In this document: positions 1 through 9,183 of the stretch, one piece after another
Layout: every line of letters begins with the position of its first letter
Position numbering within the stretch: the first letter of the stretch is position 1
Assembly (NCBI GenBank): GCA_016702605.1
Contig: JADJDQ010000003.1
Coordinates: 124,001-188,000 of the forward strand
Direction of reading: 5' to 3'
DNA length: 64,000 nt
From: Candidatus Intricatilinea gracilis
GTDB taxonomy: Bacteria; Pseudomonadota; Gammaproteobacteria; Burkholderiales; Burkholderiaceae_C
Made by a program: the position numbers and the translations under genes
Notes under the pieces: model-generated
What the model was told of the DNA's origin: nothing
The model's input: only the letters and a program-made list of their open reading frames with translations
Database searches by the model: none

Positions 1-1
1 C

Positions 2-118
2 GTGGTGTGGGCGGCGGCCGGTCATCCGAACGGTGTGTTCCCCACCAGCCCGCAGGATCTGGTGCGCCTGACCGGCGGCGCGCCGGTGGCCGATGTGGTG
101 GTGGCGGTGGTGTCATGA
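2..118 (+). CDS. YbaK/EbsC-type aminoacyl-tRNA deacylase, C-terminal fragment
   Basis: Only the last 38 codons are present; the gene begins left of the window. The readable end, with VVWAAAGHPNGVFPTS followed by a short DLVRLTGG segment and a hydrophobic valine-rich finish, resembles the C-terminus of YbaK/EbsC proteins, which hydrolyse mischarged tRNA (for example Cys-tRNAPro). The TGA stop overlaps the ATG of the next gene in an ATGA arrangement, so the two are probably translationally coupled. With so little sequence the family call is tentative. Confidence 0.55.
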   Translation: MVWAAAGHPNGVFPTSPQDLVRLTGGAPVADVVVAVVS

Positions 119-345
119 CCCAGCCATCACCTGCACGCCCGCCAGCCACGACGGCCGTACCGGTAGCGGCAGTGGCCTCGCCCTGCATCAATCTGTGCCG
201 CATGAACCCGGCCACCGGTTATTGCGACGGCTGCCTGCGCAGCATCGACGAAATCGTCGCCTGGACACGCCTGGACGACGCCGGCAAACGCGCCGTGCTG
301 GCGCAGTTGCCAGGGCGGCGCACCGCTAGCCAGCGGCCAGTCTGA
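115..345 (+). CDS. DUF1289 family small cysteine-motif protein
   Basis: A 76-residue protein. After a Pro/Ala-rich N-terminus of about 22 residues it carries the DUF1289 core: SPCINLCRMNP, then GYCDGCLRSIDEI and a W-T/L-D-D-A-K-R segment. The four cysteines (C-x3-C and C-x2-C) could bind metal. The function of the family is not established. The ATG at 115 was chosen because it overlaps the stop of the upstream gene and places the conserved core near the N-terminus; the frame stays open further left, but that stretch has no family character. Confidence 0.8.
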   Translation: MTQPSPARPPATTAVPVAAVASPCINLCRMNPATGYCDGCLRSIDEIVAWTRLDDAGKRAVLAQLPGRRTASQRPV

Positions 346-482
346 AGCTGCTGACGCAGCAGGGCCCGGCCGGCCTGGGTTCGATGCACCAGCCGGGTCA
401 TTGACGGTGAGCAGCCCCGGGCAACCAGCGCGCCGCGCTGTCAGCCTGCCGACTGACCTGCCTCACTAAGATCGCCCGCACC

Positions 483-2342
483 ATGCCCAGTGCCTTCAAT
501 TTCGCGGCCTCACCCTTCGACGCCTTGAGCATGAGCGAGCGCACGCTCGTGCGCGACAGCATCGACGTGGCCTACTTCCGCGCCGGCGACACCATCCTCG
601 GGCGCAACACCACACCCGGCCATCTGTTCATGGTGATCAAGGGTCATGTGCAGCAGTTCGACGGCAAGGAGCTGATACACACCTACGGGCCGGACGACAC
701 CTTCGATGGCCGCGGCCTGGTGGCCGGGCGGGTGAGCAGCCAGTTCGTGGCCGCCGAAGAGGTGCTGGCCTATCAGCTGGCCAAACAGACCGTCACCGAG
801 CTGATTGCCAGCAACGCCACCTTCGGCGCATTGTTGTTCTCCGACCTGTCGAACAAGCTCGGTGCCCTGTCGCAACGCAACAGCCGGCACGAGATGCAGT
901 CGCTGTCGATGGCGCGGGTCGACGAGGTGTTCCTGCGCCCGGTGCACGAGGTCGATGCCAGCACCTCGATCCACGCCGTGGCCGGCATCTTCCAGGAGAA
1001 CCGTATCTCCAGCGTGCTGGTGCGTGATGGCCAGACCAGCCCGGCGCGGCTGGGCATCTTCACCACCACCGGGCTGCAACGCGCCATCCTCGATGGCACA
1101 CCACTGACCGAGTTGCCGGTGGGCAGGCTGGCCACCTTCAACCTCATCAGCGTGCGGCCGAGCGACGCCATCGGTGATGCACTCACGACCATGATCCGGC
1201 ACAAGCTGCACCGGGTGGTGGTGACCGAGGTGCAGCCCGCCGACGCCAGCGGCCACGGGCAGGACGACCGCATCGTCGGTGTACTCGAAGCACTCGACGT
1301 GTTCAGCTTCCTGTCGAACCACTCGTACCTGATCAACCTGCAGATCTCGGAGGCGCGTGACATCGAGGCGCTGCGCAAGTCGGCCGAGCAGATCACCCGG
1401 CTCATCAGCATCCTGCAGCGCAGCGGCACCAAGGTGAACATGATCGCCACGCTGGTGCAGGAGCTCAACGCCAAACTCTTCGAACGCGCCTGGCAACTCA
1501 TCGCACCGGCCGATCTGGTGGCCAACTCGTGCCTGTTCGTGATGGGCAGCGAAGGGCGCGGTGAACAGCTGCTCAAGACCGACCAGGACAACGGCCTGGT
1601 GCTGCGTGACGGTTACCAGCCGCCGGCCGACCTGGCCGACATCTGCGCGGCGTTTTCGCAGGCGCTGGCCGATTTCGGCTACCCCGAATGCCCCGGCCGC
1701 ATCATGGTGAGCAACCCGCAATGGCGCCAGTGCGTGGCCGATCTGCGTGTCACCGTGCGGCGCTGGCTCATGATGCCCGACGCCGACGGCCTGATGGCGC
1801 TGGCCATCTTTCTCGACGCCAGCCCGGTCTGTGGCGACGACCACCTGCTCGAGGCGGTGCGCAACGAGATCTTCTCGCTGGCCGGCGACAGCGACGCCAT
1901 GCTGGCGCGTTTTGCCTCGGCGATCCAGCTGTTCGACCAAGGCAGTGGCTGGTGGAACCGCCTGCTGCTGCGCGAGAACGGCATGGAACAACTCGACCTG
2001 AAGAAGGCCGCCATCTTTCCGCTGGTGCACGGCGTACGCAGCCTGGCGCTGGCCAGACGTATTGCAGCCACCAGCACGGCCGACCGGGTCGCCGCACTGG
2101 TGGCTGCCGACGCACTGCCGGCGGCGCTGGGCACCGATCTGGTCGACAGCCTGCACTTCTTCATGGGTCTGCGCCTGCAGGCCGGCCTGGCCGAACTCGA
2201 CACCGGGCATGTGGTGTCGGGCGGAGTGGCGATCAACCAGCTCAGCAGCCTGGACCGCGACCTGCTGAAAGACACACTGGCTGTGGTCAAACGCTTCAAG
2301 CAGTTGCTGCGTCAGCGCTTCCACCTCGACGCGTTGTCATGA
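483..2342 (+). CDS. cNMP-binding/CBS/DUF294 putative nucleotidyltransferase (copy 1)
   Basis: A 619-residue cytosolic protein. Domains in order: cyclic-nucleotide-binding-like fold (about 10-115), two CBS motifs (about 150-280), a DUF294 GlnD-like putative nucleotidyltransferase domain (about 300-450) with VMGSEGRGEQ followed by KTDQDNG, and a C-terminal DUF294_C helical region. The G-S-x3-R-x-E/Q and D-x-D-type residues of the nucleotidyltransferase fold are present, so catalysis is possible. Family members are often found beside SSS symporters and DnaQ-like exonucleases, as here. The substrate is unknown. The exonuclease gene starts 10 bp downstream, indicating an operon. A second copy lies at 11049-12965. 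Confidence 0.85.
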   Translation: MPSAFNFAASPFDALSMSERTLVRDSIDVAYFRAGDTILGRNTTPGHLFMVIKGHVQQFDGKELIHTYGPDDTFDGRGLVAGRVSSQFVAAEEVLAYQLAKQTVTELIASNATFGALLFSDLSNKLGALSQRNSRHEMQSLSMARVDEVFLRPVHEVDASTSIHAVAGIFQENRISSVLVRDGQTSPARLGIFTTTGLQRAILDGTPLTELPVGRLATFNLISVRPSDAIGDALTTMIRHKLHRVVVTEVQPADASGHGQDDRIVGVLEALDVFSFLSNHSYLINLQISEARDIEALRKSAEQITRLISILQRSGTKVNMIATLVQELNAKLFERAWQLIAPADLVANSCLFVMGSEGRGEQLLKTDQDNGLVLRDGYQPPADLADICAAFSQALADFGYPECPGRIMVSNPQWRQCVADLRVTVRRWLMMPDADGLMALAIFLDASPVCGDDHLLEAVRNEIFSLAGDSDAMLARFASAIQLFDQGSGWWNRLLLRENGMEQLDLKKAAIFPLVHGVRSLALARRIAATSTADRVAALVAADALPAALGTDLVDSLHFFMGLRLQAGLAELDTGHVVSGGVAINQLSSLDRDLLKDTLAVVKRFKQLLRQRFHLDALS

Positions 2343-2352
2343 GCAGGCCGAC

Positions 2353-3021
2353 ATGAGTGTCGAAACCGGCCCATCGCTGCTCGGCCCGCTGGCCGGGCCC
2401 TGGCAACGCCTCAAGCGAGGCTGGCTGCTCTACCACCTGGCCAACGAGCAATACCGTTTCATGTTCGATCCACCGCCACCCGACGAATGGGTGGCGCTCG
2501 ACTGCGAGACCACCGGCCTGGATGTGCGGCGCGACGAGATCATCTCGATCGGTGCGGTGCGTATCGTCGGCAACCGCATCATGACGAGTGAACGGCTCGA
2601 ACTGATCGTGCGGCCCGAGAAACGCAAGCTCAGTGCCGACAGCGTGAAGGTGCACCGCCTGCGCGAGCAGGACATCGCCCAGGGCATCACACCCGACGAG
2701 GCGATGTTCCAGCTGATGCGATTCATCGGCAGCCGACCACTGGTGGGTTATTACCTCGAATTCGATCTGGCCATGCTCAATCGCGTGATCTGGCCGCTGC
2801 TGGGCCAGCACCTGCCGCAGCAGGCCATCGAGGTCTCGGCCATGTATTACGACTACAAGAACCGCCAGCTGCCGGCGCACGAACGTGGCGGCACCATCGA
2901 CCTGCGTTTCGCCACCATGATGAACGACCTCGCCATGCCGCTGCGCGAAGCCCACGATGCCATGAACGACGCCGTGATGGCCGCGCTGGCCTTCATCAAG
3001 CTACGTCAGCTGCTGACCTGA
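2353..3021 (+). CDS. 3'-5' exonuclease, DnaQ-like DEDDh family
   Basis: A 222-residue protein with all motifs of a DEDDh exonuclease: ExoI DCETTGLD near residue 50, ExoII in YYLEFDLAMLNR near 135, and ExoIII HDAMNDA (H-x4-D) near 205. These bind two metal ions and cleave DNA or RNA from the 3' end. There is no polymerase-binding tail like that of the DNA polymerase III epsilon subunit, so a stand-alone or regulatory role is more likely than replication proofreading. It lies 10 bp behind the DUF294 gene in an apparent operon, and its last 21 bp overlap the convergent sensor kinase gene. Confidence 0.85.
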   Translation: MSVETGPSLLGPLAGPWQRLKRGWLLYHLANEQYRFMFDPPPPDEWVALDCETTGLDVRRDEIISIGAVRIVGNRIMTSERLELIVRPEKRKLSADSVKVHRLREQDIAQGITPDEAMFQLMRFIGSRPLVGYYLEFDLAMLNRVIWPLLGQHLPQQAIEVSAMYYDYKNRQLPAHERGGTIDLRFATMMNDLAMPLREAHDAMNDAVMAALAFIKLRQLLT

Positions 3022-6000
3022 GCCGGGTCGCTGACCGGTGCCCAGCGCCAGGTCGAGCCCCGCCACCAGCACCGCCAGTTCGCGGCCCAGGTCGCCGGCG
3101 CTGGCGACCAGCAGCTCCTGCGGCTGCCCCGCCACCAGGGCCTGTTCGAGCTCGGAGGCACGGTCGGCCAGGGCCTGGGCACCCAGCGTGGCACTGGCAC
3201 CCTTGAACGAATGTACGGCGTCGCGCGCCACGACCACATCACCGGCGCGCACTGCCGTCGTCAGCCCTGGCACACCTTCGCGGTACAGGTCGGCGTATTG
3301 CAGCGCGATGCGCAGGTAGGCACCCAGGCGCCCGCCCACCAGCCGCAAGCCCAGGGTCGGGCTGAGCCCGCTCACCTCGGCCAGACGTTGCTCGACCAGG
3401 CCCGGCCGAGTCAGCTCGGGCGCCGGCGGCAAGGGCACCGAGCCGATGGCAGCGCCAACCCGGGCCGTGCCGCCCGGATGTGTCGACCTCGACCTGCCGG
3501 GTTCGACCGGTTCGCCGGGGTCGCCGGGGTCACCCGCGTGGCGCGGGTGGCGCGGATCGCCAGAGTCACCGGGTTCGCCCGGCTCGCCTGACCCGCCCGG
3601 CGGGTCCCGGTCGAGCCAGCGCAGCAAGGTGGTGTACAGCAGTTCGGTGTCGACCGGCTTGGCCACGTGGTCGTTCATGCCGGCGGCCAGGCAGGCTGCG
3701 CGGTCTTCGCCGAAGGCATTGGCCGTCATGGCGATGATGGGCAGCCCGGCGCCGCTGCTGCCTCTGGCCACACCCTCGCTGACCCGGATCGCGCGGGTCG
3801 CCTGCAGGCCGTCGAGCACCGGCATCTGCATGTCCATCAGCACCAGGCGATACGGGGTGCGGGCGATCTTGTCGAGCGCCTCGGCGCCGTTGCAGGCCAC
3901 GTCCACCTGCAGGCCGGCCTGCTCGAGCATGGCGACCGCCACTTCCTGGTTGACGGGGTTGTCCTCGGCCACCAGCACCCGGGCACCGGCATGCCGCTGC
4001 CTGAGTGCCAGTTCGGCCTGCTGCAGCAGGGGTGGTGCGGGTGACACCACCACCGGTGACGGGGCTGGAACGTGGAGCAGGCCGGCCACGGCGTCGTGCA
4101 GGGTCGAGGCCGAGACCGGTTTGGCCAGCACGGCCTGGATGCCTGCTGCGGCGGCCTGACCATCGAGCTCGGCGTTGCCGTAAGCACTGACCAGCAGCAC
4201 CGGCGCCTGGGGCGCGAGTAACTCGGTGCGGATCCGCTGCGCCGTGCTCAGGCCGTCCAGGCCGGGCATGCGCCAGTCGAGCACGATGAGGCGGTACGGG
4301 TCCTGCGCCTGTGCCTGCAACTGCACCTGCAGCGCCGCCAGTGCGGCGTCGCCCGAGGCCACGGCGTCGACCCGCAGACCGAGGGTGCGCATCATCTCGG
4401 CCAGGGCGTCACGCGCCGGATCGAGGTCGTCGGCCAGCAAGGCCCGCAGCCCAGCCAGGCCCGGTGCGGCAAGTCGCGGCGGGCCACCTTGCCCGTAGAG
4501 CAGCCGGGCACTGAACCAGAAGCTGCTGCCGCGGCCCAGTTCACTGCGTGCACCCGAGTCACCGCCCATCAACTGGGCCAGGTGACGCGTGATGGCCAGA
4601 CCCAGGCCGGTGCCGCCGAACAGGCGTGTGGTCGAGCCGTCACCTTGCTCGAAGGCACTGAACAGTCCGGCGAGCCGATCGGGCGCCACGCCAATGCCGG
4701 TGTCGTGCACCGAAAACCGCACCAGCAGGCCCAGGTCGTCGTGCGCCAGCGACTCACCCTGCAGCACCACCGACCCGCTGGCGGTGAACTTGATGGCGTT
4801 GCCGAGCAGGTTGAGCAGGGCCTGCGACAGGCGGGTCGGGTCCCCGATCAGTCGATCGGGCAACTGGCCGGTGTCGAGCACCAACTCCAGGCCCTTGGCA
4901 TGTGCCCGGCTGGCCACCAGTGCCAGCGTGCGGTCGAGCAAGGCATCGAGGCTGAAATCCACATGCTCGACATGCATCTTGCCGGCTTCGATCTTGGACC
5001 AGTCGAGCACGTCGTTGAGGATGGCCAGCAGGTGTTCGGCCGCATCCCCCACCTTGCCGAGCTGATCGCGCTGGCGTGCATCGGCGCTGGCGCGGCGCAC
5101 CAGCTGGGTCAGGCCGATGATGGCGTTCATGGGGGTGCGGATCTCGTGGCTCAGGTGCGCCACGAAGGCACTCTTGGCCCGGTTGGCAGCCTCGGCGTTG
5201 TCACGTGCCAGCGCCAGTTCGGCATTGACCTGCAGGAGCTGCTGCTCGTGCGCCTTGAGCTCGCTGATGTCGGTCGACAGCACCAGCAGGCCTCGCACAC
5301 GGCCGTCGACCTTGTCGGGCACGTAATGCACCAGGCTGGTCTCGGTTCGACCGTCGGGCAGGATCTCGACCCGCTCGAAGTGCCGCTGCTCGCCGCGAAA
5401 TGCAGCGTCCAGCCGGGGCCGGATGACATCGAGCACCTGCTGGTTGTGGATCTCCACCAGCAATCGACCGACCAGTTCGTCGCGGCTGCGACCGGCCCGG
5501 TCACAGAAACCCTTGTTGGCAAAACGGCAGCGCAGCTCGACGTCCCAGTAGGTGACCCGGCCGGGCAGGTTGTCGGCGATGGACAGGGCAAAGGCTTCGG
5601 CCTCGGCCCGTGCAGTCACGGCGTCCTGCAACTCGCGTGTGCGGTCGTCGACCAGCTCCTGCAGATGGTGGCGATGCCGTTCGAGCTCGGCGGCCAGGCG
5701 CTTGCGCTCGGTGATGTCGCGGGCGATCGTGGACGCACCCACGACGCGTCCGGCGCCGTCGCGTATCGGCGAGACGCTGGCGAAGACGTCGATCGATCGA
5801 CCGTCCTTGCACAGACGCCGGGTCTCGAAATGATCGACGCTGTCACCAGCGGCGATACGCGCCAGGATGCGGCGCTCCTCGTCTTCGCGCCCCGGCGGAA
5901 ACAGCATCATCATCGGCTGGCCGATGGCCTCGCCAGCGGGGTAGCCGAACAGCGATTCGGCGCCACGGTTCCAGCTGGTGATGCGGCCGTCGAGTGTCTT

Positions 6001-6396
6001 GCCGATGATGGCGTCATCCGACGACTCGACGATGGCCGCCAGATAGGCGCTGGTGTCGACCATGGCGACCTGGTTGCGCCGCTGCGCCTTGGCAGCCCGC
6101 TCGTGCAACTCACCGAACAAGACACCCGTGCCGGCAAACAGCAGGGTCGACAAGATCAGGCTGGGCCCGGCCCCGGCCAGGCCGGCGGGAACAAAGAACA
6201 ACCAGACCAGCAGCACCGACAACAAGGACGCCATCAATGCGCCACGCCGCCCGCCCAGCCATGCGGCGAGGAACACCGCCGGGAACGCCATGACCCAGAC
6301 GAAGGGCGCCAGCCACGGCCACAGCAGCGCCTGCAGGCCCAGGGCCGGCAGGGGCAGCAGTGCGGCAAGGATGGCGCGAAGGCGGGTATTCATCAT
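3001..6396 (-). CDS. Hybrid sensor histidine kinase with two PAS, two REC and HPt domains
   Basis: An 1131-residue membrane-bound phosphorelay protein. Residues 1-100 form about four membrane segments; PAS (about 118-235) and PAS (about 270-385) follow, joined by a helical linker. The HisKA domain has the H-box HLSHEIRTPMN (about 415), and the ATPase has LLNLLGNAIKF, DTGIGVA and GGTGLGLAI. Two receivers carry phospho-acceptors in VLDWRMPG and LMDMQMPV. The C-terminal HPt domain has VHSFKGASATLGA. A Gly/Pro/Asp-rich collagen-like linker (about 940-985) separates REC2 from HPt. No dedicated response regulator is adjacent, so the output partner is unknown. Its end overlaps the exonuclease gene tail to tail. 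Confidence 0.9.
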   Translation of the reverse strand: MMNTRLRAILAALLPLPALGLQALLWPWLAPFVWVMAFPAVFLAAWLGGRRGALMASLLSVLLVWLFFVPAGLAGAGPSLILSTLLFAGTGVLFGELHERAAKAQRRNQVAMVDTSAYLAAIVESSDDAIIGKTLDGRITSWNRGAESLFGYPAGEAIGQPMMMLFPPGREDEERRILARIAAGDSVDHFETRRLCKDGRSIDVFASVSPIRDGAGRVVGASTIARDITERKRLAAELERHRHHLQELVDDRTRELQDAVTARAEAEAFALSIADNLPGRVTYWDVELRCRFANKGFCDRAGRSRDELVGRLLVEIHNQQVLDVIRPRLDAAFRGEQRHFERVEILPDGRTETSLVHYVPDKVDGRVRGLLVLSTDISELKAHEQQLLQVNAELALARDNAEAANRAKSAFVAHLSHEIRTPMNAIIGLTQLVRRASADARQRDQLGKVGDAAEHLLAILNDVLDWSKIEAGKMHVEHVDFSLDALLDRTLALVASRAHAKGLELVLDTGQLPDRLIGDPTRLSQALLNLLGNAIKFTASGSVVLQGESLAHDDLGLLVRFSVHDTGIGVAPDRLAGLFSAFEQGDGSTTRLFGGTGLGLAITRHLAQLMGGDSGARSELGRGSSFWFSARLLYGQGGPPRLAAPGLAGLRALLADDLDPARDALAEMMRTLGLRVDAVASGDAALAALQVQLQAQAQDPYRLIVLDWRMPGLDGLSTAQRIRTELLAPQAPVLLVSAYGNAELDGQAAAAGIQAVLAKPVSASTLHDAVAGLLHVPAPSPVVVSPAPPLLQQAELALRQRHAGARVLVAEDNPVNQEVAVAMLEQAGLQVDVACNGAEALDKIARTPYRLVLMDMQMPVLDGLQATRAIRVSEGVARGSSGAGLPIIAMTANAFGEDRAACLAAGMNDHVAKPVDTELLYTTLLRWLDRDPPGGSGEPGEPGDSGDPRHPRHAGDPGDPGEPVEPGRSRSTHPGGTARVGAAIGSVPLPPAPELTRPGLVEQRLAEVSGLSPTLGLRLVGGRLGAYLRIALQYADLYREGVPGLTTAVRAGDVVVARDAVHSFKGASATLGAQALADRASELEQALVAGQPQELLVASAGDLGRELAVLVAGLDLALGTGQRPGSGQQLT

Positions 6397-6504
6397 GATG
6401 TGGACGGCTGTGCCGTCGAATCATGGACTGTGCTCCGCGCACTGGCGACTGCCCCTGTCGCACTCAGGGCCAAGTTGACGCCTGTCAAGCCGGCCGACAA
6501 CCCA

Positions 6505-6532
6505 AGAAAAAAGGCCGGGCTGAGCCCGGCCT
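6505..6532 (-). terminator. Rho-independent terminator after actP
   Basis: GGCCGGGC (6513-6520), a TGA loop and GCCCGGCC (6524-6531) form a perfect 8-bp stem. Read on the minus strand it is followed by six T residues (6512 to 6507), the classic intrinsic terminator layout. It lies 24 bp beyond the actP stop and separates the yjcH-actP operon from the hybrid kinase gene. Confidence 0.9.
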
Positions 6533-6555
6533 TTCAGTCGATCAGAAGCTGAAGG

Positions 6556-8391
6556 TCAGTGACCCGAAGCACCCGCGGCACCCAGGCCGGTTTCGCTGCG
6601 CACTTGCTGCGCGTCGAACAGGGCGCGTTCCTTGGCTGCTTGCGGGCTGCGATCGAGGATCGAGAACAGCCAGATGCTGACGAAGGCGATCGTCATCGAG
6701 AACAGCGCCGGAGAGGTGTAGGGGAACAGCGCCGAGCCCTTCGGGTTGCCCAGTGTGGCTTCCCACACCGAAGGCGACACGACGGTCAGCGCCACCGACG
6801 AGATCAGGCCCAGGAAGCCGCCGATCACGGCACCCTTGGTGGTGCAGTCCTTCCACAGCACCGACATGAACAGCACCGGGAAGTTGGCCGACGCCGCGAT
6901 GGCGAAGGCCAGCGACACCATGAAGGCGATGTTCTGCTTCTCGAACACGATGCCCAGCGTCACGGCCAGCGCGCCCAGGCACAAGGTGGTGATACGCGAG
7001 ACACGCAGTTCGGCGGAGCTGTCGGCATTGCCCTTCTTGATGAGCGTGGCGTAGATGTCATGCGACACCGCCGAGGCGCCCGACAAGGTCAGACCAGCCA
7101 CCACCGCGAGGATGGTCGCGAAGGCCACCGCCGAGATGAAGCCGTAGAACACGTTGCCACCGACGGCCTTGGCCACCAGCACCGCCGCCATGTTGGCCGT
7201 GCCCGCGCCGCCCTTGATGACGCCCTTGGCAACATCGGCGTATTCGGGATTGGTCAGCACCAGCGTGATGGCACCGAAGCCGATGATGAAGATCAGCACG
7301 TAGAAGTAGCCGATCCAGGTCGTGGCCCAGAACACGCTCTTGCGGGCTTCCTTGGCATCGGGCACCGTGAAGAAGCGCATCAGGATGTGCGGCAGACCGG
7401 CGGTACCGAACATGAGCGCCATGCCGAAGCTGATGGCCGAGATCGGATCCTTGATGAAACCACCGGGACCCATCAGCGCCAGGCCGACCTTCTCGGCATC
7501 GATGGCATTGGCCTTGGCCAGTGCGGCTGCAGCGCTGGCTGCGGCGTCGGGGGAAGAGGCTGCTGCAGCGGCTGCCGTGGCAGCGGTGATGGCAGCGGTC
7601 TTGCCACCGGCGGCGATGGCAGCCTTGACGGCCACACCCTTGGCAAACAGCGCTTCGGGCGAGAAGCCGAACTGCGACATCACCATGAAGGCCATGAAGG
7701 TCACACCCGCCAGCAGCAGGCAGGCCTTGATGATCTGCACCCAGGTGGTGGCGGTCATGCCGCCGAACAACACGTAGATCATCATCAGCGCGCCGACGAT
7801 GACCACCGCCATCCAGTACTCCAGGCCGAACAGCAGCTTGATCAGTTGGCCAGCGCCGACCATCTGAGCGATCAGGTAGAAGGCCACCACGACCAGCGTA
7901 CCCGAGGCCGCGAAGGCGCGGATCGGACCGGGCTTGAAGCGGTAGCCCGCCACGTCTGCGAAGGTGAACTTGCCCAGGTTGCGCAGGCGTTCGGCCATCA
8001 GGAAGGTGATGACGGGCCAGCCGACCAGGAAGCCGATCGAGTAGATCAGGCCGTCGTAGCCCGAGGCCATCACGGCTGCCGAGATACCCAGGAAGGACGC
8101 GGCCGACATGTAGTCACCCGCGATCGCCAGGCCGTTCTGGAAGCCCGTGATGCCGCCACCGGCGGTGTAGAAGTCGGCCGCGCTCTTGGTCTTGGCGGCG
8201 GCCCACTTGGTGATCCACAAGGTGCCGGCGACGAAGGCGCCGAACATGCCGATGGCCGTCCAGTTGGTTTCCTGCTTGGCGGCCTGGCCGAGATCGGCAC
8301 CGGCGGCAAAGGCTGCGCCCACGCCCAGAATCAGGGCCAGGGCTGCGCCGAAGCGCATCAGGGTGGTCTTGTTCAAGATGGCGGCTTTCAT
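6556..8391 (-). CDS. actP: Cation/acetate symporter ActP
   Basis: A 611-residue member of the sodium:solute symporter family, with signal-like N-terminus and about 13 membrane segments. Hallmarks are FYTAGGGITGFQNGLAIAGD, YMSAASFLG and GKFTFADVAGYRF, closely resembling acetate/glycolate permease ActP. It imports short monocarboxylates with a cation. Its ATG overlaps the stop of the upstream DUF485 gene by four bases, the usual yjcH-actP pairing. It is longer than typical ActP because of an alanine-rich insertion of about 55 residues near residues 240-300 (7490-7670), between membrane segments. An intrinsic terminator follows. Confidence 0.92.
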   Translation of the reverse strand: MKAAILNKTTLMRFGAALALILGVGAAFAAGADLGQAAKQETNWTAIGMFGAFVAGTLWITKWAAAKTKSAADFYTAGGGITGFQNGLAIAGDYMSAASFLGISAAVMASGYDGLIYSIGFLVGWPVITFLMAERLRNLGKFTFADVAGYRFKPGPIRAFAASGTLVVVAFYLIAQMVGAGQLIKLLFGLEYWMAVVIVGALMMIYVLFGGMTATTWVQIIKACLLLAGVTFMAFMVMSQFGFSPEALFAKGVAVKAAIAAGGKTAAITAATAAAAAASSPDAAASAAAALAKANAIDAEKVGLALMGPGGFIKDPISAISFGMALMFGTAGLPHILMRFFTVPDAKEARKSVFWATTWIGYFYVLIFIIGFGAITLVLTNPEYADVAKGVIKGGAGTANMAAVLVAKAVGGNVFYGFISAVAFATILAVVAGLTLSGASAVSHDIYATLIKKGNADSSAELRVSRITTLCLGALAVTLGIVFEKQNIAFMVSLAFAIAASANFPVLFMSVLWKDCTTKGAVIGGFLGLISSVALTVVSPSVWEATLGNPKGSALFPYTSPALFSMTIAFVSIWLFSILDRSPQAAKERALFDAQQVRSETGLGAAGASGH

Positions 8392-8696
8392 TTCGACGCG
8401 TCTTTCAGGATCTCGGCGGTCAGCGCATCGAATTCGCTGTTGGCACGGCGCACATAGATGCCGGTGATGATGATCGTGAAGATGATCACCCCCATGCCGA
8501 TGGGCACGCCAACGGACGTGACGCCGGCACCAAGGGGCTGGGCGAGGAAGGGTTTGTTGAAGGCGATCAGGGCGATATAGCCGTAATACACCACCATCAT
8601 CAGTGCGGTGAGCATCCAGCCGAAGCTGCCGCGCTTGTTGCGCAGTTCCTGATATCTGGGGTTCGCCTTGATGCGGTCGACGACCGGGTCACTCAT
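8388..8696 (-). CDS. yjcH: DUF485 membrane protein (YjcH-like), partner of ActP
   Basis: A 102-residue inner-membrane protein with two predicted transmembrane helices (about 27-48 and 60-85) flanked by charged N- and C-termini. DUF485 proteins are encoded immediately upstream of ActP-type symporters and are thought to be accessory subunits. An AGGAGC ribosome-binding site sits 6-7 bases before the ATG, and the stop overlaps the actP start (ATGA). It is the first gene of the operon, so the promoter should lie in 8697-9183. Confidence 0.88.
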   Translation of the reverse strand: MSDPVVDRIKANPRYQELRNKRGSFGWMLTALMMVVYYGYIALIAFNKPFLAQPLGAGVTSVGVPIGMGVIIFTIIITGIYVRRANSEFDALTAEILKDASK

Positions 8697-9183
8697 ATGG
8701 TGCTCCTGCTGGGAACTCGAAACGGCCCGTCGGGCCGGGGTGTTTCGGCACTCTGAAGGTACCGAATCGACAGGGCGCGAGTCTGTGTGTCGGTTCTGAC
8801 CAAGCTCTTACGCAAAGCGTGAGATTACTGACAGAGTCTGACGGTGGGAACTTGACGCAACGCCGATGCCCGACGATCGGCAGCTTGTCTATTCAAGGCG
8901 AACGGCAACGCGACGTGCCGTCATGCGGGTGCCTTGGGTCACCGGCCAGAAGGGTTCACTCGTGCCTTCGCACGAGCGGAGCCGGAACCCAGCCCATGTT
9001 TCGTCGCTCCGAACGCTGTCCGGTCGAGCACGACGCTCGATGGCGCGACGCCCGGACTTGGGCATCGCGCACAACTCGATGCCCTGGGCGTCCAGGAGGT
9101 TGCGAGGGCAAGCGGGACTCGCCCAGGCTGCACCATGCGCAGCGGCCGCTGCAGCTCAGGCGCCCTGCAGCATGGCCCGGCGC
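8697..9183. other. 487-bp intergenic region upstream of yjcH-actP
   Basis: No convincing gene. Two palindromic elements are visible: GGCCCG-T-CGGGCC at about 8724-8736 within GAAAC/GTTTC flanks in the yjcH leader, and an imperfect inverted repeat CTTACGC-AAA-GCGTGAG at 8807-8823 that could be an operator. A perfect 14-bp palindrome (9139-9152) lies just past the end of the MHS transporter gene. Open frames crossing the region have no recognisable family character. Confidence 0.5.

Noticed and set aside
4489..6552. A 687-codon frame opposite the hybrid kinase gene
   Set aside because: Translation is Gln/His/Gly-rich low complexity mirroring the kinase codons on the other strand; no domain.
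6559..8457. A 632-codon plus-strand frame opposite actP
   Set aside because: Same kind of antisense artefact of a high-GC gene; ActP motifs are unambiguous on the minus strand.
9139..9152. 14-bp palindrome as a terminator for the MHS gene
   Set aside because: It is a perfect palindrome with no loop and no T-tract, so it is unlikely to form a terminator hairpin.
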